The translations under genes were made by a program, and so were the position numbers. Below the pieces are notes generated by a model that did not search any database, was not told where the DNA came from, and was given only the letters and a program-made list of their open reading frames with translations. Shown in pieces: positions 54,088 to 63,305 of a DNA stretch of 64,000 bases. Each line of letters starts with the position of its first letter. Position 1 is the first letter of the stretch. Source of the DNA: Pirellulaceae bacterium (GTDB lineage Bacteria; Planctomycetota; Planctomycetia; Pirellulales; Pirellulaceae); assembly GCA_023382975.1 (NCBI GenBank), contig JAHDXO010000014.1, positions 62,001 to 126,000 on the forward strand. Reading direction: 5' to 3'.

Positions 54088-55143
54088 ATGAATCGAGCAC
54101 ACCGAATTCTGTCGGCTGGGATCGCCGGAGCGATCCTGATGGTCGCCGCGAATGCGGCATTGCAATGGGCGGATGCCGCCGAGCCCGCGAAGGTCACCAA
54201 GAAGCAAAGCGCGAAGCTGCTGAAGGACGCTCAAGCCGTTTTCGCAAAGTTGCCCGAGAAGATGCCCGGCAGCGAGAACGATACGCCCGCTCGGATCGCT
54301 CTGGGCGAAAAACTGTATTTCGAGAAGGCCATTTCGATCAACAAAACTCAATCCTGCAACGACTGCCATCGCGTGGACAACAAACTGGGCGGCGTCGACA
54401 ACCTGCCCACCTCGCCGGGTGCAGAAGGAAAACGGGGCGACCGAAATTCCCCCACGACGTTGAATGCCGGATTGCACGTGGCTCAGTTCTGGGACGGCCG
54501 CGCCGCGGACTTGGTCGAACAGGCCAAGGGGCCGGTCCTGAACCCGATCGAAATGGGCATGCCCAGCGAAGCGATTGTGTTGGCCCGTTTGAAGGAAGCC
54601 GATTACACGCCTTTGTTCGAGAAAGCGTTTCCCGACAGCCAGCAGCCGTTGACGTACGACAACTACGCCGAGGCGGTGGCGGCCTTCGAGCGGACACTCA
54701 TCACGCGCGACCGCTTCGACGACTTCCTGGGTGGGGACCAGCAAGCGCTGAACGCCCGCGAAAAACAGGGGCTGGCGCTCTTCATGGAAATCGGCTGCAC
54801 CGAATGCCACCAAGGCGCGCTGCTGGGAGGCACGGAGTTCCGAAAGGCGGGCGAAGTCGAACCGTACGCCAATACCAAGGATTTGGGACGCTTCGCGGTG
54901 ACGAAGAAGGAGGAAGACAAATTTGTTTTCAAAGTCCCGTCCTTGCGCAACATCCAGATCACTCGCCCGTACTTCCATGACGGGAAAGTCAAGACGCTGC
55001 CGGAAGCCGTCAAGTTGATGGGCAAGCTGCAGTTGGGCACGGATTTGGATGACGAGCAAACAGCTTTGATCGTCGCCTTCCTCCGCACCCTGACCGACAA
55101 AGACCGCGTCCCGATGCCCAAGGCCAAGCCTAAGGCCGGCTAA
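54088..55143 (+). CDS. Di-heme cytochrome c peroxidase / MauG family protein, periplasmic
   Basis: The 351-residue precursor has a signal peptide (ILSAGIAGAILMVAANAALQ). The two heme c motifs are CNDCH and CTECH. Family features are ARIALGEKLYFEKAISINKT, HVAQFWDGRAADLVEQAKGP, NPIEMGMPSEAIV and FKVPSLRNIQITRPYFHDGK. These enzymes reduce hydrogen peroxide with electrons from a small cytochrome, or modify protein residues (MauG). The length fits bacterial CcpA. It sits 139 bp after the FHA gene and is followed by a strong terminator-like hairpin. Peroxide handling links it in theme to the peroxiredoxin-kinase fusion 1.7 kb downstream. Confidence 0.92.
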   Translation: MNRAHRILSAGIAGAILMVAANAALQWADAAEPAKVTKKQSAKLLKDAQAVFAKLPEKMPGSENDTPARIALGEKLYFEKAISINKTQSCNDCHRVDNKLGGVDNLPTSPGAEGKRGDRNSPTTLNAGLHVAQFWDGRAADLVEQAKGPVLNPIEMGMPSEAIVLARLKEADYTPLFEKAFPDSQQPLTYDNYAEAVAAFERTLITRDRFDDFLGGDQQALNAREKQGLALFMEIGCTECHQGALLGGTEFRKAGEVEPYANTKDLGRFAVTKKEEDKFVFKVPSLRNIQITRPYFHDGKVKTLPEAVKLMGKLQLGTDLDDEQTALIVAFLRTLTDKDRVPMPKAKPKAG

Positions 55144-55164
55144 TCCCTGCGTCAATTCTCCAGA

Positions 55165-55206
55165 AACAGGCATCCGCGACGCGCGGGTGCCTGTTCTGTT
55201 TTCTTG
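55165..55206 (+). terminator. Rho-independent-like terminator after the peroxidase gene
   Basis: AACAGGCATCCGCG pairs with CGCGGGTGCCTGTT across a three-base loop (14-bp stem, one G-U pair), followed by CTGTTTTCTT. It begins 22 bp after the stop of the di-heme peroxidase gene. Confidence 0.75.
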
Positions 55207-55325
55207 GTTCACACATCGCCGGAGTGCCGACGCCCACGATTTCGTGCCGAAGACAACACGGCCTCGAATCATCGTGCTGCCGGAATCTTCCGGTGACGGG
55301 CAGCGGTTTCCCGCGGCATTGCGTG

Positions 55326-55368
55326 TATACTGAGGGGCAAGTCCTCTTGCCGGGCAGCGCGCAAGAGG
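55326..55368 (+). promoter_or_regulatory. Candidate -10 box and leader hairpin before the Gfo/Idh/MocA gene
   Basis: TATACT at 55326-55331 resembles a -10 element; a good -35 is not obvious. Shortly after, CCTCTTGC (55343-55350) and GCAAGAGG (55361-55368) form a perfect 8-bp stem in what would be the 5' leader of the gene that starts at 55451. The rest of the 55144-55450 gap holds the upstream terminator and nothing else that I can see. Confidence 0.35.
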
Positions 55369-55450
55369 GCAGTGTAACCGATCGTTGTTGGGCTGCGAGC
55401 CTTTGACCGAGCAGCCAGGAATCCCCATTTGACACGTTAGGAGAAGAAAC

Positions 55451-56758
55451 ATGTCGGAGTCTGCGAACAGTCGAGATATGTCCCGAAGAGATTTCGTGCG
55501 GAGCAGCGCGGCGATCGGCGCGAGCGTGGCGGGTCTTGCCTTGACCCGGTCTGTCCACGCGGCGGGCAGCGACGTGATTCGGATCGGCGTGGTCGGCTGC
55601 GGCGGACGTGGCACGGGTGCCGCGGCCAATGCGATGGATGCCGACCCGAGTGTGCGGCTGGTCGCCATGTCGGACTTGTTCGCCGACCGCGTGCGCGGGC
55701 GGCGGAATGCCTTGAAGGCCCAGAAGGCCGAGCAGGTGCTGGTCGACGATGATCACTGCTTCGACGGCATGGACGGGTACAAGCACGTGATCGACGCGGT
55801 GGACGTGGTGTTGATCGCCTGTGCGGCCAAATTCCATCCGATGTATCTGAAGGCCGGGATCGAGGCCGGAAAGCACGTGTTCGTGGAGAAGCCGCACGCC
55901 ATCGACCCGCTGGGGATCAAGGTGGTGAACGAGGCGACGGAGTTGGCCAAGCGGAAGAATCTCGGCATCCTGAGCGGGCTGCAAAGCCGGTTCCATCCGG
56001 CGATCCGCGAGACGATCCAGCGAGTCCAGGACGGCCAGATCGGAACCATCACCTCGATCGAAGAGAACTTCATCCGCGGACCGTACGGCGCCACGACTCG
56101 TCCGGAAGGCGTGCGCGAGCTGGAGGTTCAGTACGGCAATCAGTACCGTTTCTCGTGGCTGTGCGGCGACGACGTGACTCAATCGCTGGTCCACAACCTG
56201 GACCGTGCGACCTGGGCCATGCTGGAAACGCCGCCCGTCAAGTGCCACGGGCTCGGCGGACGCTCGTCATCCCAGAATCTGCTGGGCGACGTGTTCGATC
56301 ACCACTCGGTGGTCTATCACTATGCCAGCGGAGCCAGGCTGTACGCTTTCTGCCGCACGACCATCGGTTGCTACAACGAGAATTCCAGCATGATCGTCGG
56401 AACCAAGGGGACCGCGTTTCCGCTGGCGGGCCGGATCACGGGCGAGAACGCCTGGTCGTTCTCCGGCGAGTCGGACAATCCGTACGTCGTCGAGCACCGC
56501 GACTTCCTCAAGTCGATCCGGGACGGCCAGCCGCTGAACTGCGGCGAGTACATGGCTCGCAGCACCTTGGTCGGCATCATGGGACAACTGTCCTGCTACA
56601 GCGGGCGCGAACTGACCTGGGAACGCGTGAGCCAATCCGACTACTGCTTGCCGCCCAAGCCCGAGGAATGCACCTGGGATATGGACCCGCCCACCGTGCC
56701 CGACGAAGACGGCGTCTATCCGATCTGCGCCATTCCCGGCGTGAGCACCAATGTGTAG
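55451..56758 (+). CDS. Gfo/Idh/MocA family oxidoreductase, Tat-exported
   Basis: AGGAGAAGAAAC precedes ATG 55451. The 435-residue product has a twin-arginine signal (MSRRDFVRSSAAIGASVAGL), an NAD(P)-binding Rossmann motif (IRIGVVGCGGRGTGAAANAM) and the EKP motif (GKHVFVEKPHAIDPLG) whose Lys is usual in this family. The C-terminal alpha/beta domain follows (YRFSWLCGDDVTQSLVHNLD). Such proteins are abundant in planctomycetes and oxidise or reduce sugars or inositols; with a Tat signal the folded, cofactor-loaded enzyme is exported. The substrate is not evident. It is preceded by a leader hairpin and followed by the peroxiredoxin-kinase gene. Confidence 0.92.
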   Translation: MSESANSRDMSRRDFVRSSAAIGASVAGLALTRSVHAAGSDVIRIGVVGCGGRGTGAAANAMDADPSVRLVAMSDLFADRVRGRRNALKAQKAEQVLVDDDHCFDGMDGYKHVIDAVDVVLIACAAKFHPMYLKAGIEAGKHVFVEKPHAIDPLGIKVVNEATELAKRKNLGILSGLQSRFHPAIRETIQRVQDGQIGTITSIEENFIRGPYGATTRPEGVRELEVQYGNQYRFSWLCGDDVTQSLVHNLDRATWAMLETPPVKCHGLGGRSSSQNLLGDVFDHHSVVYHYASGARLYAFCRTTIGCYNENSSMIVGTKGTAFPLAGRITGENAWSFSGESDNPYVVEHRDFLKSIRDGQPLNCGEYMARSTLVGIMGQLSCYSGRELTWERVSQSDYCLPPKPEECTWDMDPPTVPDEDGVYPICAIPGVSTNV

Positions 56759-56870
56759 CGATCGTCTTCCTTGGCTCGTTTCCCTTCATCCGGCGCGAAC
56801 GGATTGACAGGCTGAGCGAAGGCGGGTTTTTTGCCTTGCAGCGATGGTTGCAAGGCAGGCGGTGATGCAG

Positions 56871-58424
56871 ATGGCAAGAGTGGGCGAAGCAGCTCCTGAG
56901 TTTGCGCTGGCGTGCGTCGATGCCAGGGACGGTGCGCGCTGGGCGATCCGGCGGGACGAGAGCGCGGGCCGTTGGCTGGCCTTGGTGTTCTATCCGCGGG
57001 ACTTCTCGTTTGTTTGCCCGACCGAGTTGACGTCGTTCAGCGCTCGCTGGAGGGATTTCGCCGAGCGCAAGTGCGACCTGCTGGGCATCAGCGTCGATCC
57101 GGTTGAACTGCATCGGGAGTGGCTGCGGACGCCGCCTTCCGAAGGCGGGCTCGGACCCTTGCAGTTCCCGCTGGCGTCCGACCCGGACGGCGCGACGGCC
57201 CGCGCCTACGGAGTCTGGGTCGAAGCCAAGCAGGTGTCGGCACGAGGCTTGTTCCTGATCGATCCCGACGGCATTCTGCAATATGCGGTGGTCCACAATC
57301 TGAACGTGGGTCGCACTCCGGACGAGGTGCTGCGCGTCTTGGATGCACTTCAGACCGGTGGCCTGTGTCCCGCAAGTTGGACGTCGGCCGACGGCACGAT
57401 CGATCCCGAGCGCGCGTTGCAACCGGGACGCATCCTGGGACATTACCGCATTCGGCAGAAACTTGGCAGCGGGACATTCGGAACAGTGTTCGCCGCTTGG
57501 GACTTGCGGCTGGAACGCATGGTGGCGTTGAAAGTTCTCAAACGCCATGTGTTCGAATCTCGCGACGCGGTGCTCGCCGAGGCCCGCACGGCGGCCAAGG
57601 TGAACGTGCCCAACGTCTGTACGATCTATGCCGTCGAGGAAGAAGACGGTCTCCCACTGATCGCCATGGAATACCTGGAGGGCCGAACGTTGTCGCACGT
57701 GATGGCCGAGCCCCTTTCGCGCGATGCCGTGCGGACGATCGCGATGCAAATCGCCTCAGGGCTGGTTGCCGCTCACGCTCAACAGGTGGTGCATGGCGAT
57801 CTGAAGCCGGCGAACGTGATGGTCGGCAGCGATGGGGTCGCGAAGATCCTCGATTTCGGATTGGTCGGGCCTCCGCAGGCGTCCCGCGAGGTATCGCCGG
57901 AATCAAATCGGGACGGGCCTTCGGCGACTCCGCGCGGCGATCCGACGAATTTCGCGCAGGCTGACCAGACGTTGGCCTACGAAGGCCTCGGTTCCGCCGA
58001 GGCGGCCGCGAAGACGGAACAACCGCCGCGCGTCCATGTTCCGGAACCGCTCCCGTTTCCGGTGGCGGGGCGAATCCGTGGAACCCCGGCTTACATGTCG
58101 CCCGAGCAGGCGGCGGGGCATCGCCCGACTCCGGCGAGCGACGTGTTCGCCTTCGGCCTAATGTGGTTCGAGATGTTGACTGGCCGAAAGGCGCACCCCG
58201 AGATGTCGCTGGGCCGTCTGCTGGCTCGTCTGCGCACCGAGGAGTTGGCACCGAGCCTGATCGCCGAGGTCGAGCCGACGGCCCGCGATCTGCTGGCCGC
58301 GATGCTGGCCCGCGACGCGGCCAGGCGTCCGGAGATGAGCGAAGTGCTGCAATGGCTGGCGGCGGAGACTCCGCGGATGTCCCGCGAGACGGTCGATGGC
58401 AAACTGGATGAAAGCCTGAACTGA
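56871..58424 (+). CDS. Peroxiredoxin-Ser/Thr protein kinase fusion
   Basis: With ATG 56871 (AGGCGG eight bases upstream; ATG 56844 and 56865 also possible) the product has 517 residues. Residues 1-172 are a typical 2-Cys AhpC/Prx1 peroxiredoxin: VFYPRDFSFVCPTELTSFS with peroxidatic Cys49, and GGLCPASW with resolving Cys166. Residues about 188-505 are a kinase: LGSGTFGTVFAAWDLRLERM, catalytic Lys221, VVHGDLKPANVMVG (HGD instead of HRD), ILDFGLVGPP and GTPAYMSPEQAAG. The segment between DFG and SPE spans about 80 residues, far longer than usual, and is rich in Pro, Ala and Ser. No signal or membrane segment is seen, so it is cytoplasmic. A peroxide-sensing kinase is a reasonable hypothesis; the fusion itself is directly visible in one unbroken frame. 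Confidence 0.93.
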   Translation: MARVGEAAPEFALACVDARDGARWAIRRDESAGRWLALVFYPRDFSFVCPTELTSFSARWRDFAERKCDLLGISVDPVELHREWLRTPPSEGGLGPLQFPLASDPDGATARAYGVWVEAKQVSARGLFLIDPDGILQYAVVHNLNVGRTPDEVLRVLDALQTGGLCPASWTSADGTIDPERALQPGRILGHYRIRQKLGSGTFGTVFAAWDLRLERMVALKVLKRHVFESRDAVLAEARTAAKVNVPNVCTIYAVEEEDGLPLIAMEYLEGRTLSHVMAEPLSRDAVRTIAMQIASGLVAAHAQQVVHGDLKPANVMVGSDGVAKILDFGLVGPPQASREVSPESNRDGPSATPRGDPTNFAQADQTLAYEGLGSAEAAAKTEQPPRVHVPEPLPFPVAGRIRGTPAYMSPEQAAGHRPTPASDVFAFGLMWFEMLTGRKAHPEMSLGRLLARLRTEELAPSLIAEVEPTARDLLAAMLARDAARRPEMSEVLQWLAAETPRMSRETVDGKLDESLN

Positions 58425-58467
58425 ACGGGATGAACACGGCAACCGTTTTCCAAGGGAGAGTCGATCG

Positions 58468-60117
58468 ATGAACGCAGCGCCGCCTGAAACGCTGAGCCTG
58501 ACAAGCCCGTCCCCGCATGTTTCGCGCCGCGGGTTTTTGTCTCAAGCTGCCGCGCTGGGCGCGCTAGCGATATCCGGCTTGCCGGATTCTGCCGCGCAGG
58601 AGATTCCCGAATCGAGGCCCGTGCCGTACGACGTGTTCGTCTACGGCTCGACGCCCGGCGGGTGCGCGGCGGCGATCGAGGCGGCGCGGCGCGGGTGCAA
58701 AGTGGCGCTCGTGTGTCCCAAGATGCATCCAGGCGGCATGGCTGCCAGCGGGCTGTCCACCACCGACGCGGTGCGGCGCGAGTTGTTCGGCGGGCTGGTC
58801 GCGGAATTCATCGCCGGAGTCCGCGACGAATACCGGCGCCGACTGGGCGAGAGTTCGCCCCAGTGGAAGTTCGTCCACGACGGCTGGTATTACGAACCGT
58901 CGGTCGCCGAAGCCGTGTTCGACCGCCTGCTGGACGCCGAGTCGGAGCGGCTCGATTTCTTCCGCGGCCATCACTTGCTCGAAGCCACGGTCCAGGGGGA
59001 CCGCGTGGTCGAAGTGCTTGTGGAAACTCGGCAAGGCAAACGCGAACGGATGGTTGCAGGAACCTACATCGACGGCACGTACGAAGGCGATCTTGCCGCG
59101 GCGGCCAAGGTGCCGTACCGAGTCGGGCGCGAGGGCCGCGACGAGTATGGCGAACCGTTGGCGGGCATCCACTATATGAATTGGCGGACCGGACAGCAGA
59201 TCATGACGGCGGACAGCGGCGAACCGTCGCCGGCCATCCAGGCGTTCTGCGCGCGGAGCATCTTCACCACCGACCCGGAAAAACTCGTACCGTTCGAGAA
59301 GCCGGCGTCCTACGATCAGCACCTGCCCGATCTGCTGCCGCTGCTGGACGATTTCGCTTCGGGCCGTGTCAAGTCCATTGGCCTCGGTACGCCGCTGCCC
59401 GGCAGGAAGTTCCAGGCGAACGGCAACATCGAGGCGTTGACCAGCTTGAATTGTCCCGGCGTTAGTTGGACATGGCCCGAGGCGCGACGACACCACCGCG
59501 AACGGCTCGAGCGGTTTCACATCGAGCATGCGGCCAGCTATGCGTGGTTCCTGCAGAACGAGCCGCGAGTGCCGGAGAACATCCGCGCCGTGTGGCGCCA
59601 AGCCGGTCTGCATCGGGACGAGTTCGCCGACAACGGACACTGGCCCTGGCAGATCTACGTGCGGCAGGGCCGGCGGATCGAGGGTCGCGAGATCGTCACG
59701 CAGCGAAACTTCACGGTCAATCCCCAGTCCGGACGCACGCCGCAAGTCGAGCACCCGATCGCCATCGGCGAGCACTCGTTCGACGTCCACCCGTGCCACG
59801 ACCGGCGGTTCACCGTCGAGGGATTTATGGAAGGCGTGCTCTGGTATCCGAAAAAGGCCGACGGCCCCGCGCAGCCCGGCCAAGTGCCCTACGGCGCCAT
59901 GCTGCCAAGGCAAGTGAACAATCTGCTGGTGCCCGTCGCCCTGTCCTGCACGCACATCGCGATGAGCGTGCTGCGGATGGAGCCGCTGTGGATGACCACC
60001 GGTCAGACCGCCGGGTTGGCCGCCGTCGTCGCTCGCGACACCCACACCGACGCCGCCCTGATCGATCCCGCCCCCCTGCCTGAAATGCTCGGTGTTCGAG
60101 TCGATCCGTACGGGTGA
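58468..60117 (+). CDS. FAD-dependent oxidoreductase, Tat-exported
   Basis: The 549-residue product has a twin-arginine signal (VSRRGFLSQAAALGALAISG), an FAD-binding start (YDVFVYGSTPGGCAAAIEAA, then RRGCKVALVCPKMHPGGMAA) and the family pattern YIDGTYEGDLAAAAKVPYRV plus the C-terminal VPVALSCTHIAMSVLRMEPL. This corresponds to the FAD-dependent oxidoreductase group PF12831, common in planctomycetes with polysaccharide and sulfatase genes. The reaction is unknown. It starts 43 bp after the peroxiredoxin-kinase stop and 148 bp before a sulfatase gene, so the three may share a transcript. Confidence 0.88.
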   Translation: MNAAPPETLSLTSPSPHVSRRGFLSQAAALGALAISGLPDSAAQEIPESRPVPYDVFVYGSTPGGCAAAIEAARRGCKVALVCPKMHPGGMAASGLSTTDAVRRELFGGLVAEFIAGVRDEYRRRLGESSPQWKFVHDGWYYEPSVAEAVFDRLLDAESERLDFFRGHHLLEATVQGDRVVEVLVETRQGKRERMVAGTYIDGTYEGDLAAAAKVPYRVGREGRDEYGEPLAGIHYMNWRTGQQIMTADSGEPSPAIQAFCARSIFTTDPEKLVPFEKPASYDQHLPDLLPLLDDFASGRVKSIGLGTPLPGRKFQANGNIEALTSLNCPGVSWTWPEARRHHRERLERFHIEHAASYAWFLQNEPRVPENIRAVWRQAGLHRDEFADNGHWPWQIYVRQGRRIEGREIVTQRNFTVNPQSGRTPQVEHPIAIGEHSFDVHPCHDRRFTVEGFMEGVLWYPKKADGPAQPGQVPYGAMLPRQVNNLLVPVALSCTHIAMSVLRMEPLWMTTGQTAGLAAVVARDTHTDAALIDPAPLPEMLGVRVDPYG

Positions 60118-60265
60118 GCCGAGTGGCATCGCCCGAGAGTCCGTCCTGCTCTCACCGCCGTACTTGGCTCGTTGCTGAGCCACGGGGTTGACGGCGGATT
60201 GCGAAACGAGGCTTCGGGGTCGTCGGTCTGGCGTCGCGGCGACGGGCGCGTTACGATGGCCGATT

Positions 60266-61705
60266 ATGAACACCAAATCCTGCTTGATCGTACTGCCGTT
60301 CCTACTGTTTGCCGTCCAACGTTCCGCGTTGGCTAGCGACGAGCGGCCGAATTTCCTGATCATCCTGGCGGACGATTGTACGTATAACGATCTGCCTGGG
60401 TACGGTGGCCAAAATGCGAGGACGCCGCATCTCGACTCGCTGGCCCGGGAGGGTCTGACGTTCGACCGCTGCTACGTGAGCATGGCGATGTGCCAGCCGT
60501 GCCGAGCCGAGTTGTACACCGGGCAGTATCCGCTGCGCAACGGATGCGCATGGAACCACAGCGCGAGCCGGCCCGGCACGCGCAGTCTGCCGCAGCATCT
60601 GGGATCGCTGGGATATCGCGTCGGTCTGGCGGGCAAAGTGCATGTGTTGCCCCCGGAGGCGTTTCCCTTCGAGGTGGTCGCGGGATTCGACGGCAACTGC
60701 GTACGGAACCCGACGCAGTCGCATCGGCTGGACGAGGTGCGCGAGTTCATCGCGCGCCGGCAGGACCAGCCGTTCTGTCTGGTGATTTCGTTGGTCGAGC
60801 CGCATGTGCCTTGGGTCATGGGCGATGCTTCGCAGTACCCGCCGCGGCAGTTGAAGCTGCCGCCGAACATTGCGGACACGCCGCGAACCCGGCAGGATTT
60901 CGCGAGATACCTGGCCGAGATCACCTACATGGACGGTCAAGTTGGCGAGATTCTCGCCGCACTGGCCGACGCGCAGGCCGCGGACAAGACGCTCGTTCTC
61001 TTCAGCAGCGAGCAGGGCTCGCAATTCCCGGGCTGCAAGTGGACGAACTGGGACACGGGATTGCACACAGCGCTGATCGCTCGCTGGCCCGGCAAGGTTC
61101 CCGCGGGCCAACGCACCACGGCGCTGGTCCAGTACGCGGATCTCGCCCCCACGCTGATCGACTTGGCCGGCGGTAATGCGTCCGAACCGGGGTTCGCTTT
61201 CGACGGCACCAGCTTGGCCGGCGTGCTCCGCGGCCAGCGGACGGAGCACCGCCGCTTTGCTTACGGCGCTCACAACAACATCCCGGAAGGTCCGGCCTTC
61301 CCGATCCGCACGGTCACCGATGGCCAGTGGCGCTACATCCGCAACTTGACGCCGTCCGAACTGTACATCGAGAAGCACCTGATGGGCATCCAAGGCAGCG
61401 GCGAGTTGAACAACCCGTACTGGCACACTTGGATCGGTACCGCTTGGGACAATCCCGACACCTATCGCTTGGTGAAGCGTTACATGACGCGACCGGCCGA
61501 GGAGTTGTACCACACGGCCGCCGACCCCTACGAGATGGCCAACCTGGCCGACGATCCGGATTGCGCGACGACCAAGGCCCGTTTGTCCGCGGTACTCGAC
61601 CGCTGGCTCGCTGAACAAAACGACCCCGGCATCCCGCAGGACACGCACGAAGTCCACCGAGCCGCGAAGCAGGGTGAACACAGGTACTTCCCGAAAGCGG
61701 ACTGA
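60266..61705 (+). CDS. Secreted sulfatase, type I formylglycine family (CQPCR motif)
   Basis: ATG 60266 begins MNTKSCLIVLPFLLFAVQRS, a signal peptide; the open frame to 60188 adds non-conserved residues. The 479-residue enzyme has NFLIILADDCTYNDLPGYGG, where the metal-binding Asp pair is followed by Cys, and the signature MCQPCRAELYTGQYPLRNG. The first Cys is the formylglycine precursor in CxPxR, with a second Cys at the fourth place, where Ser, Ala or Thr is usual. EPHVPWVMGD, LFSSEQGSQFPG and the C-terminal ELYHTAADPYEMANLADDPD are conserved. It removes sulfate esters outside the cytoplasm. It is followed by rnpB. Confidence 0.9.
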   Translation: MNTKSCLIVLPFLLFAVQRSALASDERPNFLIILADDCTYNDLPGYGGQNARTPHLDSLAREGLTFDRCYVSMAMCQPCRAELYTGQYPLRNGCAWNHSASRPGTRSLPQHLGSLGYRVGLAGKVHVLPPEAFPFEVVAGFDGNCVRNPTQSHRLDEVREFIARRQDQPFCLVISLVEPHVPWVMGDASQYPPRQLKLPPNIADTPRTRQDFARYLAEITYMDGQVGEILAALADAQAADKTLVLFSSEQGSQFPGCKWTNWDTGLHTALIARWPGKVPAGQRTTALVQYADLAPTLIDLAGGNASEPGFAFDGTSLAGVLRGQRTEHRRFAYGAHNNIPEGPAFPIRTVTDGQWRYIRNLTPSELYIEKHLMGIQGSGELNNPYWHTWIGTAWDNPDTYRLVKRYMTRPAEELYHTAADPYEMANLADDPDCATTKARLSAVLDRWLAEQNDPGIPQDTHEVHRAAKQGEHRYFPKAD

Positions 61706-61749
61706 ATCTTGCGGGAACGTACGGCACTGGCCGCCGAACGGGTTTCCCG

Positions 61750-61755
61750 TAGAAT
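61750..61755 (+). promoter_or_regulatory. Candidate -10 element of rnpB
   Basis: TAGAAT ends seven bases before the predicted 5' end of the RNase P RNA at 61762, which is the expected spacing. The -35 region 17 bp upstream is poor (CTGGCC). Confidence 0.4.
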
Positions 61756-61761
61756 AGCGTT

Positions 61762-62190
<429 letters not shown>

Positions 62191-62203
62191 TTTTTCTTCG
62201 CGC

Positions 62204-62269
62204 TGGAGTCCAAGCTTCAGCATGTTGGTTCGGTTGCTTCAGCGCGGGCACGCTGAAGCGTACACTCCA
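62204..62269. repeat. Inverted repeat downstream of rnpB
   Basis: TGGAGTCCAAGCTTCAGC (62204-62221) is mirrored by GCTGAAGCGTACACTCCA (62252-62269), with 15 of 18 positions complementary. A smaller inner hairpin, TTCAGCG/CGCTGAA, lies between. It may form a secondary terminator or be a small dispersed repeat. The CGTACACTCCAACGCGG part looks like a recurring intergenic motif, but this cannot be tested here. Confidence 0.55.
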
Positions 62270-62333
62270 ACGCGGTTACTCCAACCAAGCGGCTCTCGGC
62301 ATTTCTCCTGGGAGTGCCGGGAATGGGACCGAT

Positions 62334-63299
62334 CTACCGGCAACCGCTTTCGACCACGGTCGCGATACCGGCGGCCGACTGCAATGGGGTTCCGGCGCGA
62401 TGGTGCGGCGTGCGGACGTACGCCAATCCCAGCGGCGATCCCAAGCGTGGCGACCAGACCGCCGACGTCACTTGGCCCACTGATTGGCCCTCGTGCTGCA
62501 AGGACTCGCCCGCGGCCGGCAGCACATCGCTTTGCCAGCGAACCGCAACGAGCAAGCGATTGACGTGTCCGAGCGCATCGAGCCGAGCCACGGTCTCCTG
62601 GCCCAAATAGCAGCCTTTGGTGAAACTGATCGCCGCCGCGTCGCGATTGACCTCTTGCGGCAGATTCGCGTCGCTGATGTCCTGGCCGAACTGGGGCAAG
62701 CCGGCTTCGATCCGGACGATTTCCAACGCTTCGCGGCTGCAACGCTCGGCGCCTCGCGACGTCAACTGGGCGGTGCGTTGGTTCAGAACCTCGCGAGGCA
62801 TGACGATCTGGTATCCGGGACTGCCGGACCAGGGCCCGCGAAGCACCAAGAGCCAATCGTGGCCGAGCATGCGTTCCGGCAGATCCGCTGCCAGCCATTG
62901 GTCAAGATGCTGGCCTGCCTCCGCGCCGGCGACGAACAGTTCGCCCCATTCCTGCGTCCGGTCGTGCAACTGCACATCCTCGCGGATCAGATAGCGGTCC
63001 AAATGATTGAGGATCGTCTCGGCTTGCCCAGGCACCGTGTCCAGCACCAGCGAGTCGGCGCCGCAGATCACGAAAACGTGTCCGAGAATTCGGCCCTTGA
63101 GATTTGTCAGGAAGGCTTCGCAGCCGTGTCCTGGTTCCAGCTTTCGAAGGTCGTTCGTGCAGAAGGCGTTCAGGAAACTCGCGCGGTCGCGGCCCGTCAA
63201 CTCGATGCGGGTCCGGTCGCTGACGTCGACCAGTCCCCAAGTCTGCGTAAGGGCGCGGTATTCGGAAGCCAATGAGTCGGAAAATGCGCGGGGCGTCAT
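62334..63299 (-). CDS. ygfZ: YgfZ/GcvT-type folate-binding protein
   Basis: The 321-residue protein has the GcvT-like fold pattern: FLNAFCTNDLRKLEPGHGCE, FLTNLKGRILGHVFVICGAD, EIVRIEAGLPQFGQDI, and the YgfZ signature KGCYLGQETVARLDALGHVN. YgfZ uses tetrahydrofolate and helps repair or assemble iron-sulfur proteins; it differs from true aminomethyltransferase GcvT by the KGCYxGQE motif, which is present here. It lies 6 bases after the LarA-like gene on the minus strand, so the two may be co-transcribed. Confidence 0.9.
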   Translation of the reverse strand: MTPRAFSDSLASEYRALTQTWGLVDVSDRTRIELTGRDRASFLNAFCTNDLRKLEPGHGCEAFLTNLKGRILGHVFVICGADSLVLDTVPGQAETILNHLDRYLIREDVQLHDRTQEWGELFVAGAEAGQHLDQWLAADLPERMLGHDWLLVLRGPWSGSPGYQIVMPREVLNQRTAQLTSRGAERCSREALEIVRIEAGLPQFGQDISDANLPQEVNRDAAAISFTKGCYLGQETVARLDALGHVNRLLVAVRWQSDVLPAAGESLQHEGQSVGQVTSAVWSPRLGSPLGLAYVRTPHHRAGTPLQSAAGIATVVESGCR

Positions 63300-63305
63300 G
63301 ATGCC

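Noticed and set aside
58564-60363. 599-residue minus-strand open frame
   Set aside because: Antisense to the FAD oxidoreductase with its Tat signal and FAD motif.
62334-63299. Glycine cleavage T protein (GcvT)
   Set aside because: The KGCYLGQE motif marks YgfZ; no gcvH or gcvP is adjacent.
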